Shown in pieces: positions 53,520 to 61,821 of a stretch of DNA of 64,000 bases (position 1 is the first letter of the stretch; each line of letters opens with the position of its first letter). Source of the stretch: Natronospirillum operosum (GTDB lineage Bacteria > Pseudomonadota > Gammaproteobacteria > Pseudomonadales > Natronospirillaceae); NCBI RefSeq assembly GCF_004768465.1, contig NZ_SRMF01000003.1:372001-436000 (forward strand), given 5' to 3'. Below the pieces are notes generated by a model. The model searched no databases, was not told the origin of the DNA, and saw only the letters and a list, made by a program, of their open reading frames with translations. Made by a program: the position numbers and the translations under genes.

Positions 53520-54626
53520 ATGTTTGAACAATTCAAAACCGACCTCCGCTGGGCGGGCGTCCGTCAGAACCTGGTAGCCTGGGTTTTCCTGCTGCCGTTC
53601 GTGTTCGTCTATGTCGCATTTCTGATTTATCCCTTCTGTCGGGGTGTGTGGATCAGTCTGCATGACTGGAACCTGCTGGCGGTCACGTTCAACCCGGATG
53701 CCAAGACCTTCATTGGCCTGGACAATTACCTGCGTCTGTTCTGGGGTACCGAGATGACCTGGCGTGCCTGGGCGCGTCCGGTGCTGCAGGGTCTTTGTGT
53801 GCTGGCGGCGTTGTTCTGTGTCTGGCGCTACCGAACCGGTGAGTTGCGCTGGTCGACGCTGTGGCAGTGTCTGATGGCGCTGTTGCTGCTGATGTTCTTC
53901 TTCGGCTGGGCGCCCGGCGAGGGCGGACGCTGGTTCGACCGTCGCTTCTGGCCCACGGTCGGCAATACGGTGTTCTTTGTTGCCATGGTGGTGCCGGCCA
54001 TTACCCTCATATCGCTTTTGCTGGCCACCGCGCTGAATCGCGAGACCCGCGGGGCGGCCTTTCTGCGCACGCTGTTCTTCCTGTCGCAGGTGCTGTCGGT
54101 AACCGTGGTTACCCTGATCTGGCAAATGATGTTCTCCGCGCGTCAGGGCCTGCTGGCCAATGTGGTGCGCGAGTTTGGTGGTGTACCGCTTTCCTGGTTG
54201 GCAGAACCCGGGTTTGCCATGGCAGCCATTGTGATCGCTACCGTGTGGTGGTCCATTGGTATTGCCATGGTCCTTTTTCTGGCCGGCCTGCAGGACATCC
54301 CACAGGAAATGCAGGAAGCCGCCAAACTCGACCGGGCCAACTCGGTGCAGGCTTTCTGGTACATCATTCTGCCCAATCTCAAGCGCACCATCACACTGGT
54401 GGTGATACTGCAGATCATCCTGCACTTTCAGGTCTTCGGGCAGGCGCACCTGATGACGCAGGGCGGGCCCAACGATCAGACCCAGGTGCTGGTGCGCTAT
54501 ATCTATCAGACCGCATTCCGCGACAGTGATCTGGGAATCGCTTCGGCAATGGCCGTATTCCTCTTCGTCATCATGTCGGTGTTCTCTGCCGTCCAGTTCA
54601 TGGTCAGCCGGGAGGACGAACAATGA
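53520..54626 (+). CDS. Sugar ABC transporter permease (MalF-like)
   Basis: About 368-residue inner-membrane permease, longer than usual because of an insertion between helices 1 and 2-3 (around residues 85-140, including GWAPGEGGRWFDRRFWPTVG). The EAA loop is MQEAAKLDRANSVQAFWYII and the C-terminal half has MTQGGPNDQTQVLVRYIYQT. ATG 53520 is preferred over GTG 53478, which lacks a convincing ribosome site. Overlaps the next permease as ATGA. Confidence 0.88.
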   Translation: MFEQFKTDLRWAGVRQNLVAWVFLLPFVFVYVAFLIYPFCRGVWISLHDWNLLAVTFNPDAKTFIGLDNYLRLFWGTEMTWRAWARPVLQGLCVLAALFCVWRYRTGELRWSTLWQCLMALLLLMFFFGWAPGEGGRWFDRRFWPTVGNTVFFVAMVVPAITLISLLLATALNRETRGAAFLRTLFFLSQVLSVTVVTLIWQMMFSARQGLLANVVREFGGVPLSWLAEPGFAMAAIVIATVWWSIGIAMVLFLAGLQDIPQEMQEAAKLDRANSVQAFWYIILPNLKRTITLVVILQIILHFQVFGQAHLMTQGGPNDQTQVLVRYIYQTAFRDSDLGIASAMAVFLFVIMSVFSAVQFMVSREDEQ

Positions 54627-55468
54627 AAACCATGGAGAACCGGCGTCTCGCGCTGCTCTATACCATGCTCGCACTGCCTGCCTTCATCTGGCTGGTGCCC
54701 ACCCTGTGGATGGTGTCCCTGTCGCTGCAGCCCAATGCACTGCTCGCACGCACCACCTCCAATACCTTCTGGGGGCTGATTCCTTACCCATTGACGCTGG
54801 ACAACTATTTGAACCTGCTGGCGCACGGACAGGTGCACGTCTGGTTCTTCAACAGCCTGGTGGTTGCACTGGGCATGACCATTGGCGTGCTGGTGCTGTC
54901 CACAACGGCCGGCTATGCCTTCGCGCGGCTCAATTTTGTCGGCAAGAAGACGTTGCTGGTACTGGTGTTGCTTGGCCTGATGATTCCCGAACAGGCGGTC
55001 TTTATTCCCCTGTATACGCTGTTCTCGGAGCTGGGCTGGCACAACTCGCATCATGGGCTGATCATTCCGCGCCTGGCAGTGCCGATCGGTGTCTTCATCA
55101 TGATCCAGTTTTTCCGCGGTGTGACCAGAGACGTCGAGGAGGCGGCCCGCATCGACGGGGCCAACACCTTCCAGATCTTCTGGCACGTCATGCTGCCATT
55201 GGCCCGCCCGGCCATGATGACGGTGGCCATCCTGACCTTCCTCTATGCCTGGAACGACTATCTGTGGCCGTTGGTGTCGGCACAGCGTACCGAGCACTTC
55301 ACCATCACGCTGGGCCTGGCGAGCCTGCAGAGCAACTTCGCCCAGTCCGAGGGGCTGGGCAGTGTGATGGCCTCAGGGGTGATTGCCAGCCTGCCGGTGG
55401 TGGCCCTGTTCCTGATCTTCCAGCGCTATGTCGTGCGCGCGGTCGCCGTGGGCGGCAGCAAGGGCTGA
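54623..55468 (+). CDS. Sugar ABC transporter permease (MalG-like)
   Basis: 281-residue permease with six predicted helices. EAA loop: VEEAARIDGANTFQIFWHVM. The AGYAFARLNFVGKKTLLVLV segment and the C-terminal VRAVAVGGSKG are typical of MalG. Coupled to the preceding permease. The binding-protein gene follows after 86 nt, an order (permease-permease-binding protein) opposite to the rhamnoside importer. Confidence 0.9.
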   Translation: MKTMENRRLALLYTMLALPAFIWLVPTLWMVSLSLQPNALLARTTSNTFWGLIPYPLTLDNYLNLLAHGQVHVWFFNSLVVALGMTIGVLVLSTTAGYAFARLNFVGKKTLLVLVLLGLMIPEQAVFIPLYTLFSELGWHNSHHGLIIPRLAVPIGVFIMIQFFRGVTRDVEEAARIDGANTFQIFWHVMLPLARPAMMTVAILTFLYAWNDYLWPLVSAQRTEHFTITLGLASLQSNFAQSEGLGSVMASGVIASLPVVALFLIFQRYVVRAVAVGGSKG

Positions 55469-55554
55469 TGCTGTATGCAAAAAACCGAAAACTCATCGCC
55501 ACTGCGCAGGCAGTGGTCAACTACAAAGACAAGAAAGCAGAAAAGGTGATTACC

Positions 55555-56847
55555 ATGCGAAAAACTTTTGTTTCCATGATCGCAGCAGCCGCGTTGTCGG
55601 CGGGGGCAGTGATGCCTGCCTTCGGTACCGAAGTGACGCTGGGCCGGTTCTTCGGCTCCTGTCAGGACGCCGGCACGGATGTTTCGGCGGCCGTCGGTGA
55701 AGCCTGCATCATCCAGTCGATCATCAACGCCTTCGATGCGGAGAATGATGATTTCGACGTCACCACACTGCCCACCGACTGGGGCAATTACTATGACCAG
55801 ATCATTGCCTCCTACGCCTCCGGCAACCCGCCGGATGTGCATGTCATGCACCGCCACCGCATACCTGAATATGGCCAGATCGGTGCCCTGGCGGACCTGA
55901 CGGATGACCTGATGGCGCATGGCATTGATCCGGATGACTGGACCGAGTCAGCTCGTGAGGCCGTCACCTGGAATGACCGGATTCTGGGTGTGCCCATGGA
56001 TCTGCATGCCAACCTCTGGCATGTGAACATGGACCTGATGGAAGCCGCCGGGCTGGTCGAGGACGGCCGCCCGATTTTGCCTTCAAGCCCGGAAGAAATG
56101 ATGGAGCATGCCGAGATGGTTCGCGAAGCCACCGGTCAGTACTATCTGGCGGCTGACTTCTCCGAGTTCGAGATTGGTGTGCGCATGGTGCTGGCCTTTC
56201 TATGGCAGCAGGACAGCAACATCTTTGCCAATGGCACCGCCACCATCAATACCCCGGAGGCACGCAATGCGCTGGAACTGATCACGGGTCTGTTCGACGG
56301 TGACTATGCCAACTCTCGTACCAACTATGCAGATTCCCAGCAAAGCTTCCTGAACGGAGAAGCCGCAGTGCTGGTCAATGGCACCTGGGTAGTGGACTTC
56401 TATGCCGAGCAGGCGGCCGACGAGGATGTCGAGCTGACGAACTATTACGTGGCTGACTTTCCCACTCTGTATGACGAGCCAGCCACCTGGGCAGACTCTC
56501 ACCTTTGGGCGATTCCGGCCTCGGTGCAGCGCGATGACCCTGAAGTCTACGAAGGTGCACTGAAGTTGCTGGCCTTCATCAATGACCACAATATCGATTG
56601 GGCACGCACCGGCCATGCCGCCGTCAGAGAGTCTGTACTCAACAGTGATGAATATGCCGAACTGCCCCATCGCAGCGAGTACGACAATACCGTCAATATC
56701 GCCCGGGATACGCCTGCCTCCGCGCGCTACGGGGCAATTCAGGACATTCTGAACCGGGAGTTCCAGGCTATCTGGCTGACCGGCAAGTCCATTGATGCTG
56801 CCCTGTCCGATGCTGAAGAGGATGTGCAAAGCCAGCTTGATCGCTGA
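55555..56847 (+). CDS. Sugar ABC transporter solute-binding protein (mannoside locus)
   Basis: 430-residue periplasmic protein with signal peptide (RKTFVSMIAAAALSAGAVMP, cleaved near AFG). The mature N-terminus has a probable disulfide pair (GSCQDAGTD and GEACIIQSI). Family-1 features include YYDQIIASYASGNPPDVHVM and ILGVPMDLHANLWHVNMDLM. ATG 55555 with AGGTGA upstream is chosen; the frame is open about 1 kb further back but that part overlaps the permease gene. Substrate inferred as beta-mannosides. Confidence 0.9.
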   Translation: MRKTFVSMIAAAALSAGAVMPAFGTEVTLGRFFGSCQDAGTDVSAAVGEACIIQSIINAFDAENDDFDVTTLPTDWGNYYDQIIASYASGNPPDVHVMHRHRIPEYGQIGALADLTDDLMAHGIDPDDWTESAREAVTWNDRILGVPMDLHANLWHVNMDLMEAAGLVEDGRPILPSSPEEMMEHAEMVREATGQYYLAADFSEFEIGVRMVLAFLWQQDSNIFANGTATINTPEARNALELITGLFDGDYANSRTNYADSQQSFLNGEAAVLVNGTWVVDFYAEQAADEDVELTNYYVADFPTLYDEPATWADSHLWAIPASVQRDDPEVYEGALKLLAFINDHNIDWARTGHAAVRESVLNSDEYAELPHRSEYDNTVNIARDTPASARYGAIQDILNREFQAIWLTGKSIDAALSDAEEDVQSQLDR

Positions 56848-56862
56848 GCCTGCCGCGTCATG

Positions 56863-56884
56863 CGTCCGGGCTCACGCCCGGGCG
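56863..56884 (+). other. hairpin after binding-protein gene
   Basis: CGTCCGGGC and GCCCGGGCG form a 9-bp stem with one G-U wobble and a TCAC loop. No U-tract follows and the GH5 start is about 40 nt on. Fifth example in this window of a hairpin directly after a binding-protein gene. Confidence 0.6.
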
Positions 56885-56924
56885 CTTCCTGTCAACCTGA
56901 ATCAACGTTTTGGAATTACCAGTA

Positions 56925-58037
56925 ATGACTCTGTCTTCAGCCCGCTGGTCAGCAGAGCGTGCAAACGCCTGGCAGCAAGCCAACGCCTGGCAATGCGGGT
57001 TCAACTATCTGCCGCGCAACGCCGTGAACTTTCCTGACATGTGGCGGGCAGACAACTTCTCCCCGGACCTGATCCGCCAGGAACTTGGATGGGCTCGAGA
57101 TTGCGGCTTCAACAGTCTGCGCACCAATCTGCCCTTTGTTGTCTGGCAGCATGACGGCGCCGGGTTGCTGGAGCGCATGGAGATCTTTCTGTCCATAGCG
57201 TCCGAACAGGGCCTGTCGGTGGTGTTCTGTCCGCTGGATGACTGTGAGTTCTCCGGCGGCGACCCGTCGGCTGGCGCACCACCGGCCCCGGTTCCGGGAT
57301 TGCACAACAGCAGAGCCGTGGGCAGCCCGGGCCGACGCTGGGTGATGGACCGACCCCTGCACCATGCTGTTGTCTACTACGTGGGCGCACTGGTTGACCA
57401 TTTCCGCTCGGATGCGCGGGTACTGTTCTGGGATCTCTACAACGAACCCGGCAACAGAATGGTTTTCGCCAAAGACGGCGAGCACTCTTTCAGTCAGGCG
57501 CTGGAGCAGCACTCCATGGCCTTGATGGAAGCTGCGTTCAGGCGCGTACGGGATATTGATCCCATTCAGCCGCTGACCGTGGCGGCCTGGCATATGCCGG
57601 CACCCTGGGAGCCGACGCCGACGCCCTATTATCAGCACCCGCTGGATCAGGCTGCGCTGGAGTGGTCCGACCTGGTCAGTTTTCATGCCTATCGGGAGCC
57701 GGAGATTCTGAACCGGGTTCTGGAGCAACTGGCGGCACTGGGTCGTCCCATGATCTGCTCGGAGTGGATGGCGCGGCACGTCAACAGCACCATCGAGAAT
57801 CAACTGGAACTGTTTTGCCGCCACAATGTGCATTGTTATCAATGGGGGCTGGTCAGGGGCGCGACGCAAACCCACCTGCCGTGGCCAGACGTCGTGCTGC
57901 GCCAGCAAGTCCCGAGTGAGCGCTCTGATGACACCTGGTTCCACGATCTGCTGGAGCCGGACGGCACGCCACACAGGTCAGAGGAGATCGGTCTGATTCG
58001 GCAGTGTGTGGACGACGGGCAACAGCAACGCTGTTGA
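56925..58037 (+). CDS. GH5-like glycoside hydrolase
   Basis: About 370-residue TIM-barrel hydrolase of the cellulase (GH5/clan A) type without signal peptide. The acid/base Glu is near residue 174 in VLFWDLYNEPGNRM and the nucleophile Glu near 280 in RPMICSEWMARH; other barrel strands are NSLRTNLPFVVW and LVSFHAYREPE. ATG 56925 is used. It belongs to the mannoside importer operon, so a beta-mannosidase or other intracellular beta-glycosidase activity is likely. Subfamily and substrate cannot be assigned by reading. Its stop is 1 nt from the convergent GDT1-like gene. Confidence 0.8.
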   Translation: MTLSSARWSAERANAWQQANAWQCGFNYLPRNAVNFPDMWRADNFSPDLIRQELGWARDCGFNSLRTNLPFVVWQHDGAGLLERMEIFLSIASEQGLSVVFCPLDDCEFSGGDPSAGAPPAPVPGLHNSRAVGSPGRRWVMDRPLHHAVVYYVGALVDHFRSDARVLFWDLYNEPGNRMVFAKDGEHSFSQALEQHSMALMEAAFRRVRDIDPIQPLTVAAWHMPAPWEPTPTPYYQHPLDQAALEWSDLVSFHAYREPEILNRVLEQLAALGRPMICSEWMARHVNSTIENQLELFCRHNVHCYQWGLVRGATQTHLPWPDVVLRQQVPSERSDDTWFHDLLEPDGTPHRSEEIGLIRQCVDDGQQQRC

Positions 58038-58038
58038 T

Positions 58039-58605
58039 TTACAGTGACAACGCCAGTGTTGAACCAGCCGCCAGAAAGAACAATGTGGCGCCAACCCGGC
58101 TCAGCCAGCGGCTCGGCAAGACGGGTGACAGTCGACGCCCCAGCCAGAGTGCCGGTCCGACCACAGCCAGCGTACCGCAAATGGCGCCCAGAATGACGCC
58201 GGGCAGGGAGGACTGTGAACCTACCAGGGCCAACATGGTCAGTTGCGACTTGTCGGCCATCTCCATAATGAAGAAGGCACTGGCAGAAGTGACGAACAAT
58301 TTCCTGTCCGACAGTTGAACCGCTGCCTGTGACCCCTCCTGTCGGAGCAACCACAATGCAGTGAGCATGAATAGCCCGCTTACGATCCAGGGTTGCCAGG
58401 GTGCAGGGATAAACAGAAACAGCCAACTGCCGAACAGACCGACCAGCACCAGGTTGAGAATCAGCCCGGTGCTCATGCCCAGAAAGAGCACTCCGGTCCG
58501 GGTGTACCGACTGCCCAGCAGCAGGGCCAGCAGCAGTGACCGGTCCCCAATCTCGGCCACTGCTGTCAGCCCTGCAGCAAGGAGAAATGCATCCATACCA
58601 GGCAC
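58039..58605 (-). CDS. TMEM165/GDT1-family (UPF0016) cation exporter-like protein
   Basis: 188-residue membrane protein with six predicted helices and the two family signatures: TAVAEIGDRSLLLALLLG in helix 1 and FFIMEMADKSQLTMLALVG in helix 4. Characterised relatives move Mn2+ or Ca2+ out of the cytosol. It begins at GTG 58605 or ATG 58596 only 12 nt after GH91, so it is the last gene of the difructose-dianhydride operon. Whether it serves that pathway is unknown. Confidence 0.88.
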   Translation of the reverse strand: MPGMDAFLLAAGLTAVAEIGDRSLLLALLLGSRYTRTGVLFLGMSTGLILNLVLVGLFGSWLFLFIPAPWQPWIVSGLFMLTALWLLRQEGSQAAVQLSDRKLFVTSASAFFIMEMADKSQLTMLALVGSQSSLPGVILGAICGTLAVVGPALWLGRRLSPVLPSRWLSRVGATLFFLAAGSTLALSL

Positions 58606-58617
58606 GCGGGCGATTCC

Positions 58618-59841
58618 TCAGAGGTCCCGGTGTGTTCCCAGCGGCGGCAGGCCCAGGAAAGCGTATTCGCTGCCCGGCGCGTAGGAGGTGAAGTTGCCGC
58701 TGTGGCCGGTCAGCAGGACCCGTACGTTGTTCACGCTGGCATCCAGCAATACCGCATTGAATCCGGCCGTCGAACAGGACACATGATTCGACGACACCGT
58801 ATGGCCGCTGCCGCTGCGGACCAGTATCAGGGTCGGGGTTGGGGTGGCCACCGGGCTGGCGTCGAAACGCAGGTAGTTGCCCTGGATGAAGTGTTCCTCA
58901 CCGGCAACATGTATCAGCCCGAACAGGTCATCGCGGCCATTGTCATAGGGTTTCAACGGATCGAAGGGCTCATCTTCGCGCAGGAAATGGTTCGCGGTGA
59001 CCAGGTTGCCCCGGCCGCTGCCTTCCAATACCACCATGCCCGGGTAGAAAGCGTGCAGGCGATTGCCGGTAATGGCTGATTGGTCACAGTCGAGAAAGTA
59101 GACCGAATCAGCCCCGCGCGGAAAGATGTTGTTGCCTTCCACCAGCAGGCCCTTGTGACCTTCGGCAAAGATGGTGTGCTTGTTGTAGCCCGCACCCATC
59201 AGGTTGGCGGTAACCAGTGTGGCCTGGCCGCTGCCGGTCATGTGCAGGCAGCCGCCACACTCGGTAATGAAGTTGTTGTGCACCCGCATGGCATCAACAT
59301 TGTGGGCGATGATGCCGTCTTCCAGATAGACGAAGCCCATGCCCTCGATCAGACAGGCATCCGTGTCGGATTGAAAGCGCAGGCCGACCTTGCCGTTGGT
59401 GTAGCTGTTCTCGTCACTGCCGAAACTGACGCCGTCCAGACAGAAATCCCGGAACTGGACGCTGCTGATACGCGGCGCCTGGCTGCGGTAGACCAGGAAT
59501 GCCTCGGCCTGACCGTCGGTGTTGTCGACCAGGATGCGGCTGCTGCCGGGCCAGATTTCAGCCCACCCGGAGGTGTCGCCGGCGTTGTAGCGGATACTGG
59601 AGGAAAAGAAGCCGTGGCCGGATCCCTTGATGGTGATGTAGCTCAGGTCAATCAGTACTCGGGTTCTGAGTATATAGTCGCCCGGAGGAATGTAGATCAC
59701 CGCGCCCGGATTGTCGGACTGGGTGGATTGATTGGCTCTTATATCGTCCAGGATACTGTTGATATAGAGCCCGATGTCGGTATGTACGGTTTCAGAGGTG
59801 CCGCTAACCGACCAGTCGGTGACGTCGTAGACGGTGGACAT
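58618..59841 (-). CDS. GH91 difructose anhydride enzyme (hydrolase or inulin fructotransferase)
   Basis: 407-residue right-handed beta-helix enzyme of glycoside hydrolase family 91. Diagnostic blocks: PGAVIYIPPGDYILRTRV, GSGHGFFSSSIRYN, FRDFCLDGVSFGSDENSYTN, and GMGFVYLEDGIIAHNVDAM. The Asp/Glu pair 11 residues apart (D183 and E194, in VDAMRVHNNFITEC) corresponds to the catalytic pair described for the family. Secreted inulin fructotransferases carry signal peptides; this protein starts at ATG 59841 after AAAGGAG with none, like intracellular DFA III hydrolase. I infer cleavage of difructose anhydride to inulobiose, in operon with GH172 and GH32. Confidence 0.88.
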   Translation of the reverse strand: MSTVYDVTDWSVSGTSETVHTDIGLYINSILDDIRANQSTQSDNPGAVIYIPPGDYILRTRVLIDLSYITIKGSGHGFFSSSIRYNAGDTSGWAEIWPGSSRILVDNTDGQAEAFLVYRSQAPRISSVQFRDFCLDGVSFGSDENSYTNGKVGLRFQSDTDACLIEGMGFVYLEDGIIAHNVDAMRVHNNFITECGGCLHMTGSGQATLVTANLMGAGYNKHTIFAEGHKGLLVEGNNIFPRGADSVYFLDCDQSAITGNRLHAFYPGMVVLEGSGRGNLVTANHFLREDEPFDPLKPYDNGRDDLFGLIHVAGEEHFIQGNYLRFDASPVATPTPTLILVRSGSGHTVSSNHVSCSTAGFNAVLLDASVNNVRVLLTGHSGNFTSYAPGSEYAFLGLPPLGTHRDL

Positions 59842-59911
59842 GTGGTGCTCCTTTCATTTTTGTTTTTGGCAGTTGTTGTTTCTGGGTTGGAGTTCATGCT
59901 CCCGGGTGCAG

Positions 59912-60100
59912 TCAGAGCACTCCGATATTGAGTCTGTTGTGGCGCTTGCCGCTGCGAGCGGAGCCGGCCTCCGGTGATGTCTGGCTGGTCCCGGCAATGA
60001 GGGTTGTCGGCACCAGAGCGATTCCGGCACCGGCCAGTGCAGCTTTCAGAATGTCTCGGCGCTTGAAGTGGTACAGCAGCGGACCTGTGGGTGTTGGCAT
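59912..60100 (-). pseudogene. truncated Tat-signal gene, remnant of a Gfo/Idh/MocA-type oxidoreductase
   Basis: 62-residue frame with AAGGAG before ATG 60100. It encodes a twin-arginine signal, FKRRDILKAALAGAGIALVP, then a short spacer and RHNRLNIGVL followed by a stop. A Tat signal leading into RLNIGV is how many exported Gfo/Idh/MocA oxidoreductases begin, just before the dinucleotide-binding Gly motif, and here everything after that is missing. GH91 starts 70 nt later in another frame with its own ribosome site. A functional small Tat protein is possible but less likely. Confidence 0.6.
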
Positions 60101-60122
60101 ACTGGTCTCCTTGGCTGGATGA

Positions 60123-61799
60123 TTATTGCCCGGGTTGCGGGCAGGTCAGGGTTTCGGCGCTGATGCTCAGAGCTTCCGGAGCATGCGTCGTGTCTATGGT
60201 CAGTGAGGACAGTTCGGTGAGCTGGTAGCTGCGCCGGGTGCCGCAGACCGAGCCGCCATTGACAAAGAGCTCGATGATGCCGCGGTCATACAGCAGCGAC
60301 AGGTCGCTGAACCGGGGCAGCGGATGGACGTAGTCGATGTCTCCCCGGTCTTCCGGCAGCACCATGCGCAACAGCCCGTCGTCCAGAGTCACTGACCATT
60401 CCCGTTGCCGCGCATCCACGCCGGCAATGCGGAAGTGGCGGATGTCCCCGTCTGCCGCCTGCATGGTCAGCAGGCAGGGATTGTCGCCAGGGCGAAAACG
60501 CACGGGACTGACCGCCACCAGCGGCAGGCTGCGGCTGATCAGACCCGAGAGGATCGGATGCATGCACAGACGTTTTTCCGCGTTCAGCGAGAGCTGCCGC
60601 GGCAGCGACATCTCACCGCAATAGTCTGAGCCGGGCGGCTTCTGGAAGGCCCAGTTGAACAGCCAGGCGATGGCCAGGCGCCGGTCATCGGCCAGAAAGC
60701 TCTGCATGGCATAGAAGTCGGTTCCGAAGTCCACCTCGCGCAAGGGGCCCTCCGGCAGAAATCCCTGATCCGGATCAAACTGGCCCACCTGGTAGTACAT
60801 CAGGTTGTGACGCCCGGTTTCCGGGTCCTGATGACCGACAAAGCCCATATAAAGAACCCAGCGGCCATTCAGGGGCAGCAGATCCGGGCATTCGATACAG
60901 CGTGCGCCCTGATCCTTGAACTGGGGTGGTGCCACATAGAGCGGGCCGCGGTAGTGCCAGTGCTCACCGTCCCGTGAGGTATAGAGCAAGACTGCCGGGT
61001 CGCCATGCAGGGCGGCACCCAGGATCATCAGGTACTGTTCCGAGGCGTCGTCATACCAGACCTTTGGGTCGCGAAAATCACAGTCGACACCGTCTGGACG
61101 TTCCGAGATGACGGTCGTTATGGCGTCCGGAGTGATGCCATCGGCGGCGGGAATAACCCGCTTCTGCACTTCCCGATAGTCCTTGTGCAGGTCATACGCG
61201 GGCAGCCGTTCGGTGTAGTAGAACCGCAGCCGCCCGTCGTGCCCGGTGCAGGCGGAACCGGAAAACGCACCCCCTGTAGCACCGAGAGGCAGCAGGTTCT
61301 TTTCCGGGTGCAGAAAAACCGGATAGTGCACCCAGTTGAACAGATCCCGGCTCACGGCATGGCCCCAGTGCATGGGCCCCCACTCGCTGCTGTTGGGGTG
61401 GAACTGATAGAACAGGTGATAGTGTCCGTCCTGATAATGCAGGCCATTGGGGTCATTCATCCACTGACGGGGCGGAGAAAAGTGCAGCTCGGGGCGCGCC
61501 TCGGGGCTGTCGCCGGTCGCCGGCAACAAGCGGATGCCCTGAGTCGGCAGGCTCTCCGGGTGCCAGTGATAGGCCAGACTGACCTCCAGCTGTTCCGGGT
61601 CCAGATGGACCGTGAGCGGCTGTTCCCACAGGTTGGTGAACCTGGAATGTTCGAAATAGGGTGGCGGACTGCCGATTTCAAAGACCCTTTGTTCACCCGC
61701 CCGAATAACGAACACGGCCGTGCTGACGGGCCTGCTGGCCCGCGCCCACAGTTCGATGGTTGCTCCGGGGGATAACTCACCCCATGTCTGCCAGGCCAT
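60123..61799 (-). CDS. GH32 fructosidase (inulobiose/fructan beta-fructosidase)
   Basis: 558-residue glycoside hydrolase family 32 enzyme without signal peptide. Three catalytic blocks are intact: WMNDPNG with the nucleophile Asp near residue 116, FRDPKV near 242-247 (transition-state Asp) and IECPDL with the acid/base Glu near 303. About 105 residues precede the catalytic propeller, a beta-rich N-terminal extension; a C-terminal beta-sandwich follows. ATG 61799 has AGGAG upstream; the frame to 61874 overlaps GH172. Likely hydrolyses inulobiose or short fructans to fructose. Confidence 0.92.
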   Translation of the reverse strand: MAWQTWGELSPGATIELWARASRPVSTAVFVIRAGEQRVFEIGSPPPYFEHSRFTNLWEQPLTVHLDPEQLEVSLAYHWHPESLPTQGIRLLPATGDSPEARPELHFSPPRQWMNDPNGLHYQDGHYHLFYQFHPNSSEWGPMHWGHAVSRDLFNWVHYPVFLHPEKNLLPLGATGGAFSGSACTGHDGRLRFYYTERLPAYDLHKDYREVQKRVIPAADGITPDAITTVISERPDGVDCDFRDPKVWYDDASEQYLMILGAALHGDPAVLLYTSRDGEHWHYRGPLYVAPPQFKDQGARCIECPDLLPLNGRWVLYMGFVGHQDPETGRHNLMYYQVGQFDPDQGFLPEGPLREVDFGTDFYAMQSFLADDRRLAIAWLFNWAFQKPPGSDYCGEMSLPRQLSLNAEKRLCMHPILSGLISRSLPLVAVSPVRFRPGDNPCLLTMQAADGDIRHFRIAGVDARQREWSVTLDDGLLRMVLPEDRGDIDYVHPLPRFSDLSLLYDRGIIELFVNGGSVCGTRRSYQLTELSSLTIDTTHAPEALSISAETLTCPQPGQ

Positions 61800-61821
61800 A
61801 AAGGCTCCTGTTGTTAGTTGC

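Noticed and set aside
54526-55554. Frame of the mannoside binding protein open about 1 kb upstream, giving a 773-codon reading frame
   Set aside because: It runs through the permease gene 54623-55468 in another frame. The clear signal peptide and ribosome site at 55555 mark the true start.
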